DNA of 64,000 nt from Pseudomonadota bacterium (GCA_029778535.1 JAKOQB010000055.1:1-64000); one strand, 5' to 3'; shown: positions 33,825 to 41,944, numbered from the stretch's first letter. Notes: a model not told the origin generated them from the sequence alone. Numbers and translations are program-made.

Positions 33825-35897
33825 ATGAGGGCCGATTCGAACAAGCCGGGCAGGAACAAGAGGGCCGGTCGCCACAAGGCGTCGGGACCGGCGCCGAACT
33901 TCCTGCGCAACATCATCGCGGCCGACCTCGCGCGCGGCACCTACGAGGATCGCCGCTGGGCCGGCCGCCCGGGCGTTTATGACATTCACGAGAAGGCGCC
34001 GCCCGACCCGGCGAAGATCCGCACCCGCTTTCCCCCGGAGCCGAACGGATACCTGCACATCGGCCACGCGAAGAGCATCTGCCTGAACTTCGGCCTGGCG
34101 CGCGACTTCGGCGGGCGCTGCCACATGCGCTTCGACGACACCAACCCGGTCAAGGAGGACCAGCAGTACGTCGACGCGATTCTCGACACCGTGCGCTGGC
34201 TCGGCTTCGACTGGGAGCACGGCGCCGAGGAGAATCTCTATCACGCCTCGGACTACTTCGAGGACATGTACCGCTTCGCCGAGCACCTGATCGCGACCGG
34301 CTATGCGTACGTCGACGAGCAGACGGCGGAACAGATCCGCGCCACGCGCGGCACGCTGGTCCACCCGGGCACCGACTCGCCGTGGCGCGACCGCCCGATC
34401 GAGGAGAACCTGCGGCTGTTCCGCGAGATGCGTGGCGGCAAGCACGCCGAAGGCCGCATGATCCTGCGCGCCAAGATCGACATGGGCTCGCCCAATATCA
34501 ACATGCGCGACCCGGCGATCTACCGCATCCGCTTTGCCGAGCACCACATGACCGGCAACACGTGGTGCGTATACCCGATGTACTCGTATGCGCACCCGAT
34601 CGAGGATGCGCTGGAGAACATCACGCACTCGATCTGCACGCTCGAGTTCGAGGACCAGCGGCCGTTCTACGACTGGACGCTCGAGCGCATCGTGCCCGTG
34701 CTGCGGCGGCCGCAGTTCGAGGCGGCGAAGAACCGGCTGGCCGCGATCCAGGAAGAAGGCACCGAGGCGTGCCGCCAGTTCGCGCTGCATTGCCGGAACT
34801 TCGCCGACAAGCTCGGCCACTCGCGCTGGGAGCGGCGCGTCGAGGCGATGTTCGCGTCGTGGTCGAAGAATCCGGACCTCGCGCTCAATGACGCCGACGA
34901 ATTCATCAAGCTGCTGCGCGAGCACGCCGAGTGCTTCACGCCGCTCTTGCAGGGCGCGCTCGACGAGCGCAAGCCCAACCCGTTCATGCTGCCGCACCAG
35001 CACGAATTCAACCGGCTGAACCTCACCTACGTGGTGATGAGCAAGCGCAAGCTGATCACGCTGGTCGAGGAGAAGTTCGTCGACGGCTGGGACGACCCGC
35101 GCATGCCGACGCTGGTGGGCCTGCGCCGGCGCGGCTACACGCCGCAGGCGATCCAGCTCTTCGTCGAACGCGTGGGCGTCAGCAAGAGTCTGCAGTGGAT
35201 CGACTACAGCGTGCTGGAGCAGGCGCTGCGCGACGACCTCGACGCGCGCGCGCCGCGCGCGACCGCGGTGCTGCGGCCGCTGAAGCTCGTGATCGACAAC
35301 TACCCGGCCGGCGGCCGCGAAGACTGCGTGGTCCCCAACCACCCGCAGAAGCCCGACATGGGCACGCGCACGATCCCGTTCGCGCGCGAGCTGTGGATTG
35401 AGGCCGACGACTTCATGGAAGACCCGCCGGCCGACTATCACCGGTTGTCGCCGGGGCAGACCGTGCGGCTGCGCTACGCGTACGTGATCCGCTGCACCAG
35501 CGTCGACAAGGACGCGGCAGGCAACGTCACCGCCGTGCACGCCGAGTACCTGCCGGAAACGAAGAGCGGCACGCCGGGTGCGAACAGCGTGAAGACGCGA
35601 GCGGCGATCCACTGGCTGCCGGTCGACGGAAGCCGGCCCGCCGAAGTGCGGCTGTACGACCGCCTGTTCAGCGAAGCGCAGCCGGATGCGAGCGAGCGCG
35701 ACTTTCGCGAACTGCTGACGCCGAACAGCAAGACCGTGCTGCGCTCATTTGTCGAAGCGGCGCTCGCCGAGGCCAAGCCGGACGACAAGTTTCAGTTCGA
35801 GCGCACCGGGTACTTCGTGGCGGATCGGAAGGATCACTCGCCGGACAGGCCGGTGTTCAATCTGGCGGTGTCGTTGAAGGAAGCGGTGGGCAAGTAG
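33825..35897 (+). CDS. glnS: glutaminyl-tRNA synthetase with an internal insertion
   Basis: Class I aminoacyl-tRNA synthetase charging tRNA-Gln (690 aa; usual length about 550-590). ATP motifs are intact: PPEPNGYLHIGHAKS (HIGH) and VVMSKRKLITLVEEKFVDGW (KMSKS equivalent, from about residue 405). A roughly 100-residue insertion lies between YDWTLERI (about 286) and HQHEFNRLNLTY (about 391), just before that loop, and is helical and charged. The N-terminus also has a basic 20-residue extension; ATG 33825 is the first sensible start. The C-terminal DDKFQFERTGYFVADRKDHS block has a degraded second copy at 38385-38510. Confidence 0.97.
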   Translation: MRADSNKPGRNKRAGRHKASGPAPNFLRNIIAADLARGTYEDRRWAGRPGVYDIHEKAPPDPAKIRTRFPPEPNGYLHIGHAKSICLNFGLARDFGGRCHMRFDDTNPVKEDQQYVDAILDTVRWLGFDWEHGAEENLYHASDYFEDMYRFAEHLIATGYAYVDEQTAEQIRATRGTLVHPGTDSPWRDRPIEENLRLFREMRGGKHAEGRMILRAKIDMGSPNINMRDPAIYRIRFAEHHMTGNTWCVYPMYSYAHPIEDALENITHSICTLEFEDQRPFYDWTLERIVPVLRRPQFEAAKNRLAAIQEEGTEACRQFALHCRNFADKLGHSRWERRVEAMFASWSKNPDLALNDADEFIKLLREHAECFTPLLQGALDERKPNPFMLPHQHEFNRLNLTYVVMSKRKLITLVEEKFVDGWDDPRMPTLVGLRRRGYTPQAIQLFVERVGVSKSLQWIDYSVLEQALRDDLDARAPRATAVLRPLKLVIDNYPAGGREDCVVPNHPQKPDMGTRTIPFARELWIEADDFMEDPPADYHRLSPGQTVRLRYAYVIRCTSVDKDAAGNVTAVHAEYLPETKSGTPGANSVKTRAAIHWLPVDGSRPAEVRLYDRLFSEAQPDASERDFRELLTPNSKTVLRSFVEAALAEAKPDDKFQFERTGYFVADRKDHSPDRPVFNLAVSLKEAVGK

Positions 35898-35899
35898 CG

Positions 35900-36329
35900 A
35901 TGACCGTTGAACGCCAGTCGGCTGACCCGTCGAAATTCAACCGCGAAGCGGCGCTGCCGTATGAACTCCGGCTCGACGACTTCAAGCTCGCGATGCAGGA
36001 CGTGTACGACTTCTTTTTCGACGTCAATACGCGGCTCGTTGAGAAGGGTTTGCAGCGGCTTGATGACATGTTGCGACCAGCGATCATGTCCGGCGTCCTG
36101 TCGGACATGCTGACCGCAAGCCTTGCCAAGCATTCGCGCACGTTGACCGAGCAACGAGTCCGAGCCAGCGTCGGCGCGCAAGCCGCTCGCTTTCACCGAG
36201 GTTTACCTCGGCCAGGTCACCGTCAACGATTTTCGCAAGAACCCGCGCGGCGAACTCGGCACGCGGACCGCAACGCTTCACGCAGAAGGAATCGCGAAGC
36301 TGCGGCGCAACTGGATCTACCGTCTCTAA
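35900..36329 (+). pseudogene. restriction endonuclease remnant, deleted and frameshifted
   Basis: The 5' piece (ATG 35900, two bases after glnS) reads FNREAALPYELRLDDFKLAM, QDVYDFFFDVNTRLVEKGLQ, RLDDMLRPAIMSGVLSDMLT and SLAKHSRTL, like the start of a type II restriction endonuclease. The 3' piece is in another frame: PLAFTEVYLGQVTVNDFRKN, PRGELGTRTATLHAEGIAKL and RRNWIYRL before TAA 36327-36329. The join is near 36150-36180 and some 100 residues seem absent. Its end overlaps the convergent methyltransferase stop, as expected of a former R-M pair. The call as endonuclease rests on this context and family memory. Confidence 0.68.
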
Positions 36330-37447
36330 TCGCCGTCAACCTTCAAGGCCGAAAGCTTCGGCAGCGCCTCTTTCGCCGCCTTGAAGTAACTGGCGTCTTT
36401 CTCAATCCCGATGCTTTCGTAGCCGACCGCGTTCGCAGCGGCCAGCGTCGACCCAGAGCCAGCGAACGGATCGAGCACGACTCCGGTACCCAACGGCAGA
36501 ACGCCGCGTACGAGCTTCCGTAGGAACGCTTGTGGTTTGAGGCTGGGGTGAGGCGCAATCGAACGCTCCGCCGCGCGGGTGGGTGCGGATTCGATCACGT
36601 CGCCAAACGGTTTGTCGGCCGAGATGCGTCGAAAGCCTCCGGTTCCCCACTTCCGCAAGTTGTCCTGCGCGCGGCCTTCGAGCGGCTTGCGAAACATCAG
36701 CCACGGCTCCCACATCGAGCGCGGCATCACGCTGACGTCGGCGAATTCGACGTGTGCATGCTTGGGACGGTCACCGCCGCGCATCGTCATGACCAGCCGC
36801 ACGATTTCGCCGCGCCGCTCGAGCCCGGCACGCGAAAGCGCGCCTGAAACTACGTACGACAGCAACGGATTGCTCGCGACGATGACGTTGGCTCCCGGCA
36901 CCAGCACCCGTACGAGCAATCTCGCCCAGGTCAGGAAAAACTGTTCGAGCGCGTCCAGATCGGTCGGTTTCAAGACGGTAAAGCGCGGCAGCGGCGATCG
37001 CTTTGCCCCATCGAACGACGGCGGGATGCGCCACACGCCGCCGCGGCCCGCTCTGAGTTTGCGCTGTTCGGTGTCCGAGTATTCGACCAGCCCATAGGGA
37101 GGATCGGTCACGACCGCTTGGACCGAATTCGCCGGCTGCCGCTCCATCCAGACCAGGCAGTCGTCGTGAACGAGTCTCGCCTTGGCATGGATGAATTCCT
37201 CCGCACGCTGTGAACGCGCCGCGCGTTGCGGCTCGAACTCCAAGCCGTTCAGCGCATACTGGGCGCGATCCATGCGCGCGAACAAGGCCGGCGTATTGAG
37301 CCGCAGATACGAACGAATCGACGAAGGCGGGACTTCCCCGATCAGCGCTCCGACCTCCTCCGTGATCTCGACCACCGACGCGCCGCCGGGCCGACCTTCC
37401 AGTACCTGCACAATCGCATCGCGCACTTCGCCCGGCCGTTTTCTCAT
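36326..37447 (-). CDS. DNA methyltransferase, beta class, with N-terminal winged helix
   Basis: Site-specific amino-methyltransferase (373 aa). Motif IV TDPPYG is at 115-119 and motif I DPFAGSGST at 326-334; the order IV then I marks the beta class, and DPPY suggests N6-adenine methylation. The N-terminal 65 residues (EVRDAIVQVLEGRPGGASVV, then EVGALIGEVPPSSIRSYLRL) look like a winged helix. The recognition region is between 225 and 300. The frame is intact, so the methylase outlived its endonuclease. A sigma-70-type promoter with tandem palindromes lies just upstream (37470-37498). The target site is unknown. Confidence 0.92.
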   Translation of the reverse strand: MRKRPGEVRDAIVQVLEGRPGGASVVEITEEVGALIGEVPPSSIRSYLRLNTPALFARMDRAQYALNGLEFEPQRAARSQRAEEFIHAKARLVHDDCLVWMERQPANSVQAVVTDPPYGLVEYSDTEQRKLRAGRGGVWRIPPSFDGAKRSPLPRFTVLKPTDLDALEQFFLTWARLLVRVLVPGANVIVASNPLLSYVVSGALSRAGLERRGEIVRLVMTMRGGDRPKHAHVEFADVSVMPRSMWEPWLMFRKPLEGRAQDNLRKWGTGGFRRISADKPFGDVIESAPTRAAERSIAPHPSLKPQAFLRKLVRGVLPLGTGVVLDPFAGSGSTLAAANAVGYESIGIEKDASYFKAAKEALPKLSALKVDGD

Positions 37448-37469
37448 CCGCTTCTCCAGACCTTGTCGT

Positions 37470-37498
37470 AGAGTAGACGTCCAGACGTCTGATGTAAA
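37470..37498 (-). promoter_or_regulatory. Methyltransferase promoter with tandem palindromic operator
   Basis: On the minus strand, TTTACA (37493-37498) and TACTCT (37470-37475) are spaced by exactly 17 bases, a sigma-70-like -35/-10 pair 23-51 bases before ATG 37447. The spacer contains AGACGTCT and its near-copy GGACGTCT back to back (37475-37490); AGACGTCT is itself a palindrome. A repressor or the methylase's own winged helix could bind there. Confidence 0.6.
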
Positions 37499-37650
37499 GC
37501 CAAGGCCGGAGATCAAACAACGGACGAAGTGACATTCGAACTCGGCGCTTGAAAACTGTCGTCCGCGAACAGCGTGGCTTGCCGCTTGAGCTCGCGCGAC
37601 GCGCCGTCTCAGAATCGCGTAGAGACGATCCGTACATATGGGGGAGCCAG

Positions 37651-37887
37651 TGTGCGCAGAATCAACGTAACCGAGTTGCGGCAGAACCTGTCCGCGCATC
37701 TCGACAAGGTCCGGCGCGGCCGGCGAATCAAGGTGACTTCGCGCGGACAGGCGATCGCAGAGATCGTGCCAGCGGCACCGAAGCTCGACGAAGCCGAAGC
37801 TGCGCGCGCTTGCGCGGCAGCGTGCTGAAGTGCGACCGTCCGCTAGAGCCGGTCGTCGATCCCGCCGAGTGGGAAATGAACCGGTGA
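37651..37887 (+). pseudogene. Phd/YefM-type antitoxin, frameshifted near the C-terminus
   Basis: GTG 37651 behind TGGGGGAG gives MRRINVTELRQNLSAHLDKV, RRGRRIKVTSRGQAIAEIVP, the DNA-binding N-terminal fold of Phd-like antitoxins. The frame stops early at 37828. A different frame continues as LRGSVLKCDRPLEPVVDPAE and WEMNR to 37887, the usual toxin-binding tail. The shift is near 37800-37812, in a GCGCGC-rich run. The displaced tail's TGA overlaps the toxin start, the normal arrangement. It may still bind DNA but not toxin. Confidence 0.75.
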
Positions 37888-38245
37888 TCGTGCTCGACAC
37901 GCATGCGCTGGTCTGGTGGGACGACGGGCGATCGGCGCTTGCCGCCACGCGCGCCGCGTCATCTCCGCGATCAGTGTGATGGAGATCGCCACCGCCGGGC
38001 GACGCGGCCGGTTGACGCTCAACGTGCCACTTGCCCAGTGGTTGGCGGACTTGCATTCCATCCCGGAGCTTCGGATCGAGCCGGTCACCGCCGAGATTGC
38101 TGCGCTTGCCGGATCATTCGACGGCGCCATGCACGGCGACCCCGCCGACCGCATCATCGCCGCCACGGCGAAGGTGCTCGGCGCCCGCCTCGCCACCGCC
38201 GACGAGCGGCTGCGCGGCGTGCCGGACGTGAGCCCTGTGTGGTGG
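37884..38245 (+). pseudogene. PIN-domain (VapC-like) toxin, broken
   Basis: GTG 37884 gives IVLDTHALVWWDDGRS, the first catalytic Asp of the PIN nuclease fold, but the frame stops at 37980. The rest is in another frame from about 37956: VISAISVMEIATAGRRGRLT, LNVPLAQWLADLHSIPELRI, GDPADRIIAATAKVLGARLA and TADERLRGV, including the other acidic residues. Roughly 15 residues between the halves are missing. With its antitoxin also damaged, this is a dead toxin-antitoxin pair. Confidence 0.75.
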
Positions 38246-38384
38246 TGCCATGATTCGAGGCGCGGAGCTCGCTGTTCGTTGCGAAGAGAAATCGAACATG
38301 GGCACCTTTCCCCAGCGCAACCAATTCGCGTGCGCGATGATGGTCCGGAACTCGTCAAGCCACGACGAACTGGGATTGGCCAGC

Positions 38385-38510
38385 GCACATCCGGACGACA
38401 AGTTCCAGCTCAGCCGAACCGGCCGCTTCGTCGCGGATCGGAAGGATCGCTCGGCGACCGGGTCGGTGTTCGATCTGGCGGTGTCGTCGAAGGAATCATG
38501 GGCAAAGCGG
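38385..38510 (+). repeat. Diverged second copy of the glnS 3' end
   Basis: The stretch can be read as PDDKFQLSRTGRFVADRKDR then VFDLAVSSKESWAK, matching the last ~40 codons of glnS (35771-35897; DDKFQFERTGYFVADRKDHS, VFNLAVSLKEAVGK). Identity by eye is about 80% at the DNA level, with one identical 16-base run (GCGGATCGGAAGGATC). It flanks the broken R-M and toxin-antitoxin genes on the far side from glnS, as a displaced gene end does after site-specific integration. Confidence 0.8.
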
Positions 38511-38726
38511 ATGCAGGTGCGCGGCCCAAGTTCCTACTACCGCTCGCTGCCGGCAGCCTCGATCATGGCCGCTTTCCCCCTGCTCATGGCTTCGCCTCTC
38601 GAAGCTGCGTCAGCCCAGCCAGCGAGCGACTTCTCCAGGAGATTTGAGGTTGACCCCATCCGCATGACCTATGGCGACCTGTTTGCCGTCACGCAGCGTG
38701 TTCGCGATTTGACGAGGAGAGCCAAT
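38511..38726. other. Unassigned stretch between glnS copy and IS remnant
   Basis: About 215 bases with no recognisable gene. The minus strand can be read as QIANTLRDGKQVAIGHADGV then NLKSPGEVARWLG; the plus strand keeps an open frame with MTYGDLFAVTQRVRDLTRRA. Neither matches a family I know. It may be leftover integrated DNA. Confidence 0.4.
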
Positions 38727-38743
38727 CCAGGGTCTGTTGAAAT

Positions 38744-39285
38744 TCAAGACAACCAGCACAAGGCGGCCACGAGGCAGACGAAGGATACGAATCGTTCGGC
38801 CGGTTTCTCGCAGCGGGTTGCGATGCGGCGGAACTGCTTGAGGCGACAGAAGCAGCGTTCGATCAGATTGCGGCGCCGATCGGGGTTGCGGGAGCAGCGA
38901 CGTTGATGCAGGCGATCGCATCGCGGCGCGATGACGGCCGAGCGCCTGCGCACCGGTTTCTTTGGGCCCCGGCCGCATGCTGGTGGACGCGCACGATGGT
39001 CGAATCGACCATCGCCGTGCGGAAATCGGCGTCCTTCGACAGCGTGGCAGACGCGCACTGCCACACGCCGGCGCGCGACCAGCGCGCAAAACAAACGTTG
39101 GCGCTGTTCCAGTTGCCGAACTCGCGCGGCAGGTCGCGCCACGGGCTGCCGGTGCGCGCAATCCACGGCACCGCTTCCACAAAAAGCCGGTTGTCCGCAC
39201 CCCTGCGGCCTACGTCGCCCGGCTTGCCGGGCAACATCTGCTCGATTCGCTTCCATCGCGCGTCGCTCAGCAGCTTCCGAACCAT
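38744..39285 (-). pseudogene. IS5-family transposase, central part deleted and frameshifted
   Basis: ATG 39285 starts MVRKLLSDARWKRIEQMLPG, then RTGSPWRDLPREFGNWNSAN, VDSTIVRVHQHAAGAQRNRC, the first half of an IS5/IS427-type DDE transposase, with an Asp in VDSTIV as the first catalytic residue. The frame ends at 38863. The C-terminal piece is in another frame: LIERCFCRLKQFRRIATRCE and VSFVCLVAALCWL, with the E of the DDE triad in that block. The middle, with the second Asp, is missing, so it is inactive. Confidence 0.85.
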
Positions 39286-39312
39286 GGTCCAACTCGGTCA
39301 ACGAGTTGGACC
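39286..39312. other. Perfect 11-bp hairpin just upstream of the transposase start
   Basis: GGTCCAACTCG-GTCAA-CGAGTTGGACC: an 11-bp stem with a 5-base loop, directly before the transposase ATG (39285). Structures here are known in other IS elements to block translation from read-through transcripts; that role is inferred. It may alternatively be a transposase binding site. Confidence 0.7.
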
Positions 39313-39439
39313 CGGAACTTGAATCTATTTGTCAACGGACTCTGGCCGATTTGCGTCCCTGCTCCCCGCGATCGCGCGGCGATGGCACTGCAATTGCATG
39401 AGGACGCGATCGGTCCGATCAAGGCTGCGAGGGTGCACC

Positions 39440-39586
39440 ATGCCGCAACAACGATGCACGCGTCTGGTTCGACTGGCAACGATCGAGTCGTTGGTCGCCG
39501 CGGCCGGCGCGGTCGTGCTGCTGATGCTCGGCTACGCGGTCGAGCCGGACGCGCTGAGCGCGGCTGCAGGAATCGCGCCCTTCTGA
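39440..39586 (+). CDS. possible small membrane protein (48 aa)
   Basis: ATG 39440 preceded by GAGGG encodes MPQQRCTRLVRLATIESLVA and AAGAVVLLMLGYAVEPDALS, ending in AAAGIAPF: a single predicted membrane helix with a basic N-terminus. It ends 12 bases before the DUF72 gene. There is no family match in memory. It could be a real leader or membrane peptide, or a chance frame left after the IS decay. Confidence 0.35.
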   Translation: MPQQRCTRLVRLATIESLVAAAGAVVLLMLGYAVEPDALSAAAGIAPF

Positions 39587-39598
39587 GACACTGGCGCG

Positions 39599-40654
39599 AT
39601 GACCTCGCGCCACGTGGCCGATGCCGGCCGCGATTTCTTCGCCGACGACGCCACGCCGCCTACGGGACGCGGCGAGGTCGCCCCGCCGCCGTTTTCCGAA
39701 GAACTGATCCGGCTCGGCCATCGGCTACCGGCGGGGGTGTATCTGGGCACGTCGTCGTGGAGCTTCCCGGGCTGGCAGGGCATCGTCTACGACGGCTCAT
39801 TCACCGAAGGACAGCTGGCGCGCAACGGGCTCGCCGCGTATGCGCGCCATCCGGTCCTGCGCACGGTCAGCATCGACCGCAGCTTCTACCAGCCGCTCGC
39901 CGCGGACGAATACGCGCGCTACGCTCGACAGGTGCCCGAGCCGTTCCGCTTCGTCGTCAAGGCGCCGGCGCAGGTCACCGATGCGATGCTCCGCGCCGAG
40001 CACGGCGCGCCGGATGCGCCGAACCCGCATTTCCTCGACGTCGAAGCGGCAGTCGAGCGCTTCGTGCGGCCGGCGCTCGCGGGCCTTGGCGCCAAGGCCG
40101 GGCCGCTGCTGTTCCAGCTCACGCCGCTGCCGCGCGAGCTGCTGCGCTCGCCCCAGGCGCTGCAGACGACGGTCGCGCGCATCGGCGAATTCATCGCCCG
40201 CCTGCCGCGCGACGTCGACGGCCGCGCGCCGATCTACGCGGTCGAGCCGCGCAACCCGGAACTGCTGACGCCGCGCTTGGTGCGCACGTTACGCGAGGCA
40301 GGCGCGCGCCTCGCCCTGAGCATCCACGCGCGCATGCCCGAGGCGTCGCGCCAGAGCACCGCGCTGCGCGCGATGGACGCGACCACCGACGAAGGCGACG
40401 ACTGGCGCATGAAGGGGCCGCTGGTCGTGCGCTGGAACCTGCACGCCGGCTTCAGGTACGACGAGGCGAAGAGCCGCTACGCGCCCTTCGATCGCCTGCT
40501 CGACGCCGACATCCTCACGCGCGGCACACTGGCGCACCTGATCCACGTCGCGGTCCGCAGCACTCAGCCCGCCTTCGTGATCGTCAACAACAAGGCCGAA
40601 GGCAGCGCGCCGCTCAGTTGCATCGAGCTGGCGAAGGCGGTGGTGGCGCGGTGA
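39599..40654 (+). CDS. DUF72 family protein (second, longer)
   Basis: TIM-barrel DUF72 protein (351 aa, longer than the 242-aa paralogue at 29348-30076). Conserved blocks: VYLGTSSWSFPGWQGIVYDG, VLRTVSIDRSFYQPLAADEY, EPFRFVVKAPAQVTDAMLRA, GPLLFQLTPLPRELLRSPQA and PIYAVEPRNPELL. The first 40 residues (MTSRHVADAGRDFFADDATP) are an extension rich in acidic and Pro residues. It is convergent with msrA across a paired palindromic repeat. Function unknown. Confidence 0.9.
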   Translation: MTSRHVADAGRDFFADDATPPTGRGEVAPPPFSEELIRLGHRLPAGVYLGTSSWSFPGWQGIVYDGSFTEGQLARNGLAAYARHPVLRTVSIDRSFYQPLAADEYARYARQVPEPFRFVVKAPAQVTDAMLRAEHGAPDAPNPHFLDVEAAVERFVRPALAGLGAKAGPLLFQLTPLPRELLRSPQALQTTVARIGEFIARLPRDVDGRAPIYAVEPRNPELLTPRLVRTLREAGARLALSIHARMPEASRQSTALRAMDATTDEGDDWRMKGPLVVRWNLHAGFRYDEAKSRYAPFDRLLDADILTRGTLAHLIHVAVRSTQPAFVIVNNKAEGSAPLSCIELAKAVVAR

Positions 40655-40661
40655 GCGCTTT

Positions 40662-40732
40662 GCCGCCCCGGCGCAGGCCGGGGCCTGATCTTGAACGCCG
40701 CAAACTGGGTCCCGGCCCGCGCCGGCGACGAG
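40662..40732. repeat. REP/BIME-like paired palindrome, copy 1
   Basis: Two inverted GC-rich units, GCCCCGGCGCAGGCCGGGGC near 40664-40684 and a degenerate GGTCCCGGCCCGCGCCGGCG near 40707-40727, around a short AT-richer core (CTTGAACGCCGCAAACTG). It lies between the convergent DUF72 and msrA stops and could act as a bidirectional terminator. It is related to the copies at 62172-62244 and 63493-63567. Confidence 0.85.
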
Positions 40733-40740
40733 TTGTGGGC

Positions 40741-41316
40741 TCAGGCCGTCGCCTTCCTCCGCTTCGCCGCGAACGTCTTGCGGAACTTTTCCACCTTCGG
40801 CGCCACCACGAACATGCAGTAGCCCTGCGCGGCGTTGTGGCGGAAGTACTCCTGGTGGTAGGTCTCGGCGCGGTAGTAGTCGGTCGCCGGCACGACCCGG
40901 GTGACGATCTCGGTGCCGTAACTGGGCTGCGCCTCCGCGATGATGGCCTCGGCGATGCGCCGCTGCTCGTCGGAGTGATAAAGGATCACCGAGCGATACT
41001 GCGTGCCGACGTCGTTGCCCTGCCGGTTCAGCGTGGTCGGATCGTGGATCGCGAAGAACACCTCGAGGATCTCGCGATAGCTGATTCGCGCCGGATCGAA
41101 TTCGATGCGTACGACTTCCGCGTGCCCGGTGTCGCCGTCGCACACCGCGCGGTAGGTCGGATCGGCGACATGACCGCCGGCGTAGCCGGACTCGACGTCG
41201 ACCACGCCGACGAGTTCCTCGAACACCGCTTCCAGGCACCAGAAACAGCCGCCGCCCAACGTGGCGAATTCGTGCCCGGGGCGCGGTTGCGGACCGAGAG
41301 GATTGCGAATCGACAT
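40741..41316 (-). CDS. msrA: peptide-methionine (S)-S-oxide reductase
   Basis: MsrA (191 aa) repairs oxidised methionine. The catalytic motif GCFWC is at 23-27 (C24 nucleophile) and VESGYAGGHVADPTYRAVCD is the substrate-binding segment. Conserved GDTGHAEVVRIEFDP and RAETYHQEYF follow. No signal peptide is seen, so it is cytosolic. The C-terminal tail (FRKTFAAKRRKATA) is basic and lacks obvious resolving cysteines beyond the one in QGYCMFVV. Confidence 0.96.
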   Translation of the reverse strand: MSIRNPLGPQPRPGHEFATLGGGCFWCLEAVFEELVGVVDVESGYAGGHVADPTYRAVCDGDTGHAEVVRIEFDPARISYREILEVFFAIHDPTTLNRQGNDVGTQYRSVILYHSDEQRRIAEAIIAEAQPSYGTEIVTRVVPATDYYRAETYHQEYFRHNAAQGYCMFVVAPKVEKFRKTFAAKRRKATA

Positions 41317-41380
41317 GCGAACCTCCGATGAAGACAGCGCAGCCGGTTGGTCGGCTGCGCCGGCGCTTAGCTTACGTCGG

Positions 41381-41944
41381 CTACAGCCAATCGGCGGCGA
41401 GGTGGCTGGCGATCTGCAATGCGAGCGACGTGGCGATCAGCGCGATCGCGATGAACTCCGCTGTCTCGCCCTCGCGCACGCCCAGCAATCGCTGCGCGCC
41501 GCGGCCCCAGCGGAAGCAACTGATGATGAATGCCAGCAGCATCAGCACCACCGCAGGCAGGAAGAACATCGCCGCGCCCACCACGTAGATCGGCGTCATG
41601 CCGATCACCGCCACCGCCAGCGCCGCCAGCGGCCGCCGCGGGGCGCCGAACCACGGCGCTACCAGCGTGAACGCGGCGGCGAGCAGCAGCGGACCGGCGA
41701 GCATCGCGAACAGCGTCGCGCGCACCGCATCGACTCGCTCCGCGAGCGCGGGAAAGTATCCGAGCTCGAGGTTCCACAGCATGTTCAGCCTGCGCGTGCC
41801 CACGTACACCGCGCCGGCGGCGACTGCCGCGCCGGCCATCATCCGCGTCAGCAGGCGCGCCAGCGCCGCGCGTGGCGCACGACCGATTTCCTCTCCAATC
41901 GCGGCCAGTCCGGCGTCCGGCGCAAGCAGTCGTTCGAGGCTCAC
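41381..41944 (-). CDS. Yip1-like integral membrane protein
   Basis: A 187-aa protein with about five hydrophobic helices, including LGYFPALAERVDAVRATLFA, PLLLAAAFTLVAPWFGAPRR and AAMFFLPAVVLMLLAFIISC. The arrangement resembles Yip1-family proteins, but the match is by shape more than motif. ATG 41944 overlaps the stop of the TPM gene by four bases, so it is the last gene of the lemA-TPM-TPM unit. Function unknown. Confidence 0.65.
   Translation of the reverse strand: MSLERLLAPDAGLAAIGEEIGRAPRAALARLLTRMMAGAAVAAGAVYVGTRRLNMLWNLELGYFPALAERVDAVRATLFAMLAGPLLLAAAFTLVAPWFGAPRRPLAALAVAVIGMTPIYVVGAAMFFLPAVVLMLLAFIISCFRWGRGAQRLLGVREGETAEFIAIALIATSLALQIASHLAADWL

Larger units (their letters stand above)
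38727..39345 (-). mobile_element. IS5-family insertion sequence, internally deleted
   Basis: The ends form imperfect 14-base inverted repeats: CCAGGGTCTGTTGA at 38727-38740, and on the other strand CCAGAGTCCGTTGA at 39345-39332, two mismatches. Between them is a transposase with a central deletion. The element is about 620 bases; intact relatives are roughly 800-900. No convincing target duplication was seen. It closes the decayed region that follows glnS. Confidence 0.8.

Noticed and set aside
38250..38640. Continuation of the PIN toxin frame as a long novel protein
   Set aside because: Past about 38245 the residues lose PIN similarity, and another frame holds the glnS-like segment, so the open frame is accidental.
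38727..39345. A target-site duplication flanking the IS remnant
   Set aside because: The flanks GCCAAT and GCCGAT are similar but not identical, and the family duplicates only a few bases, so this cannot be told from chance.
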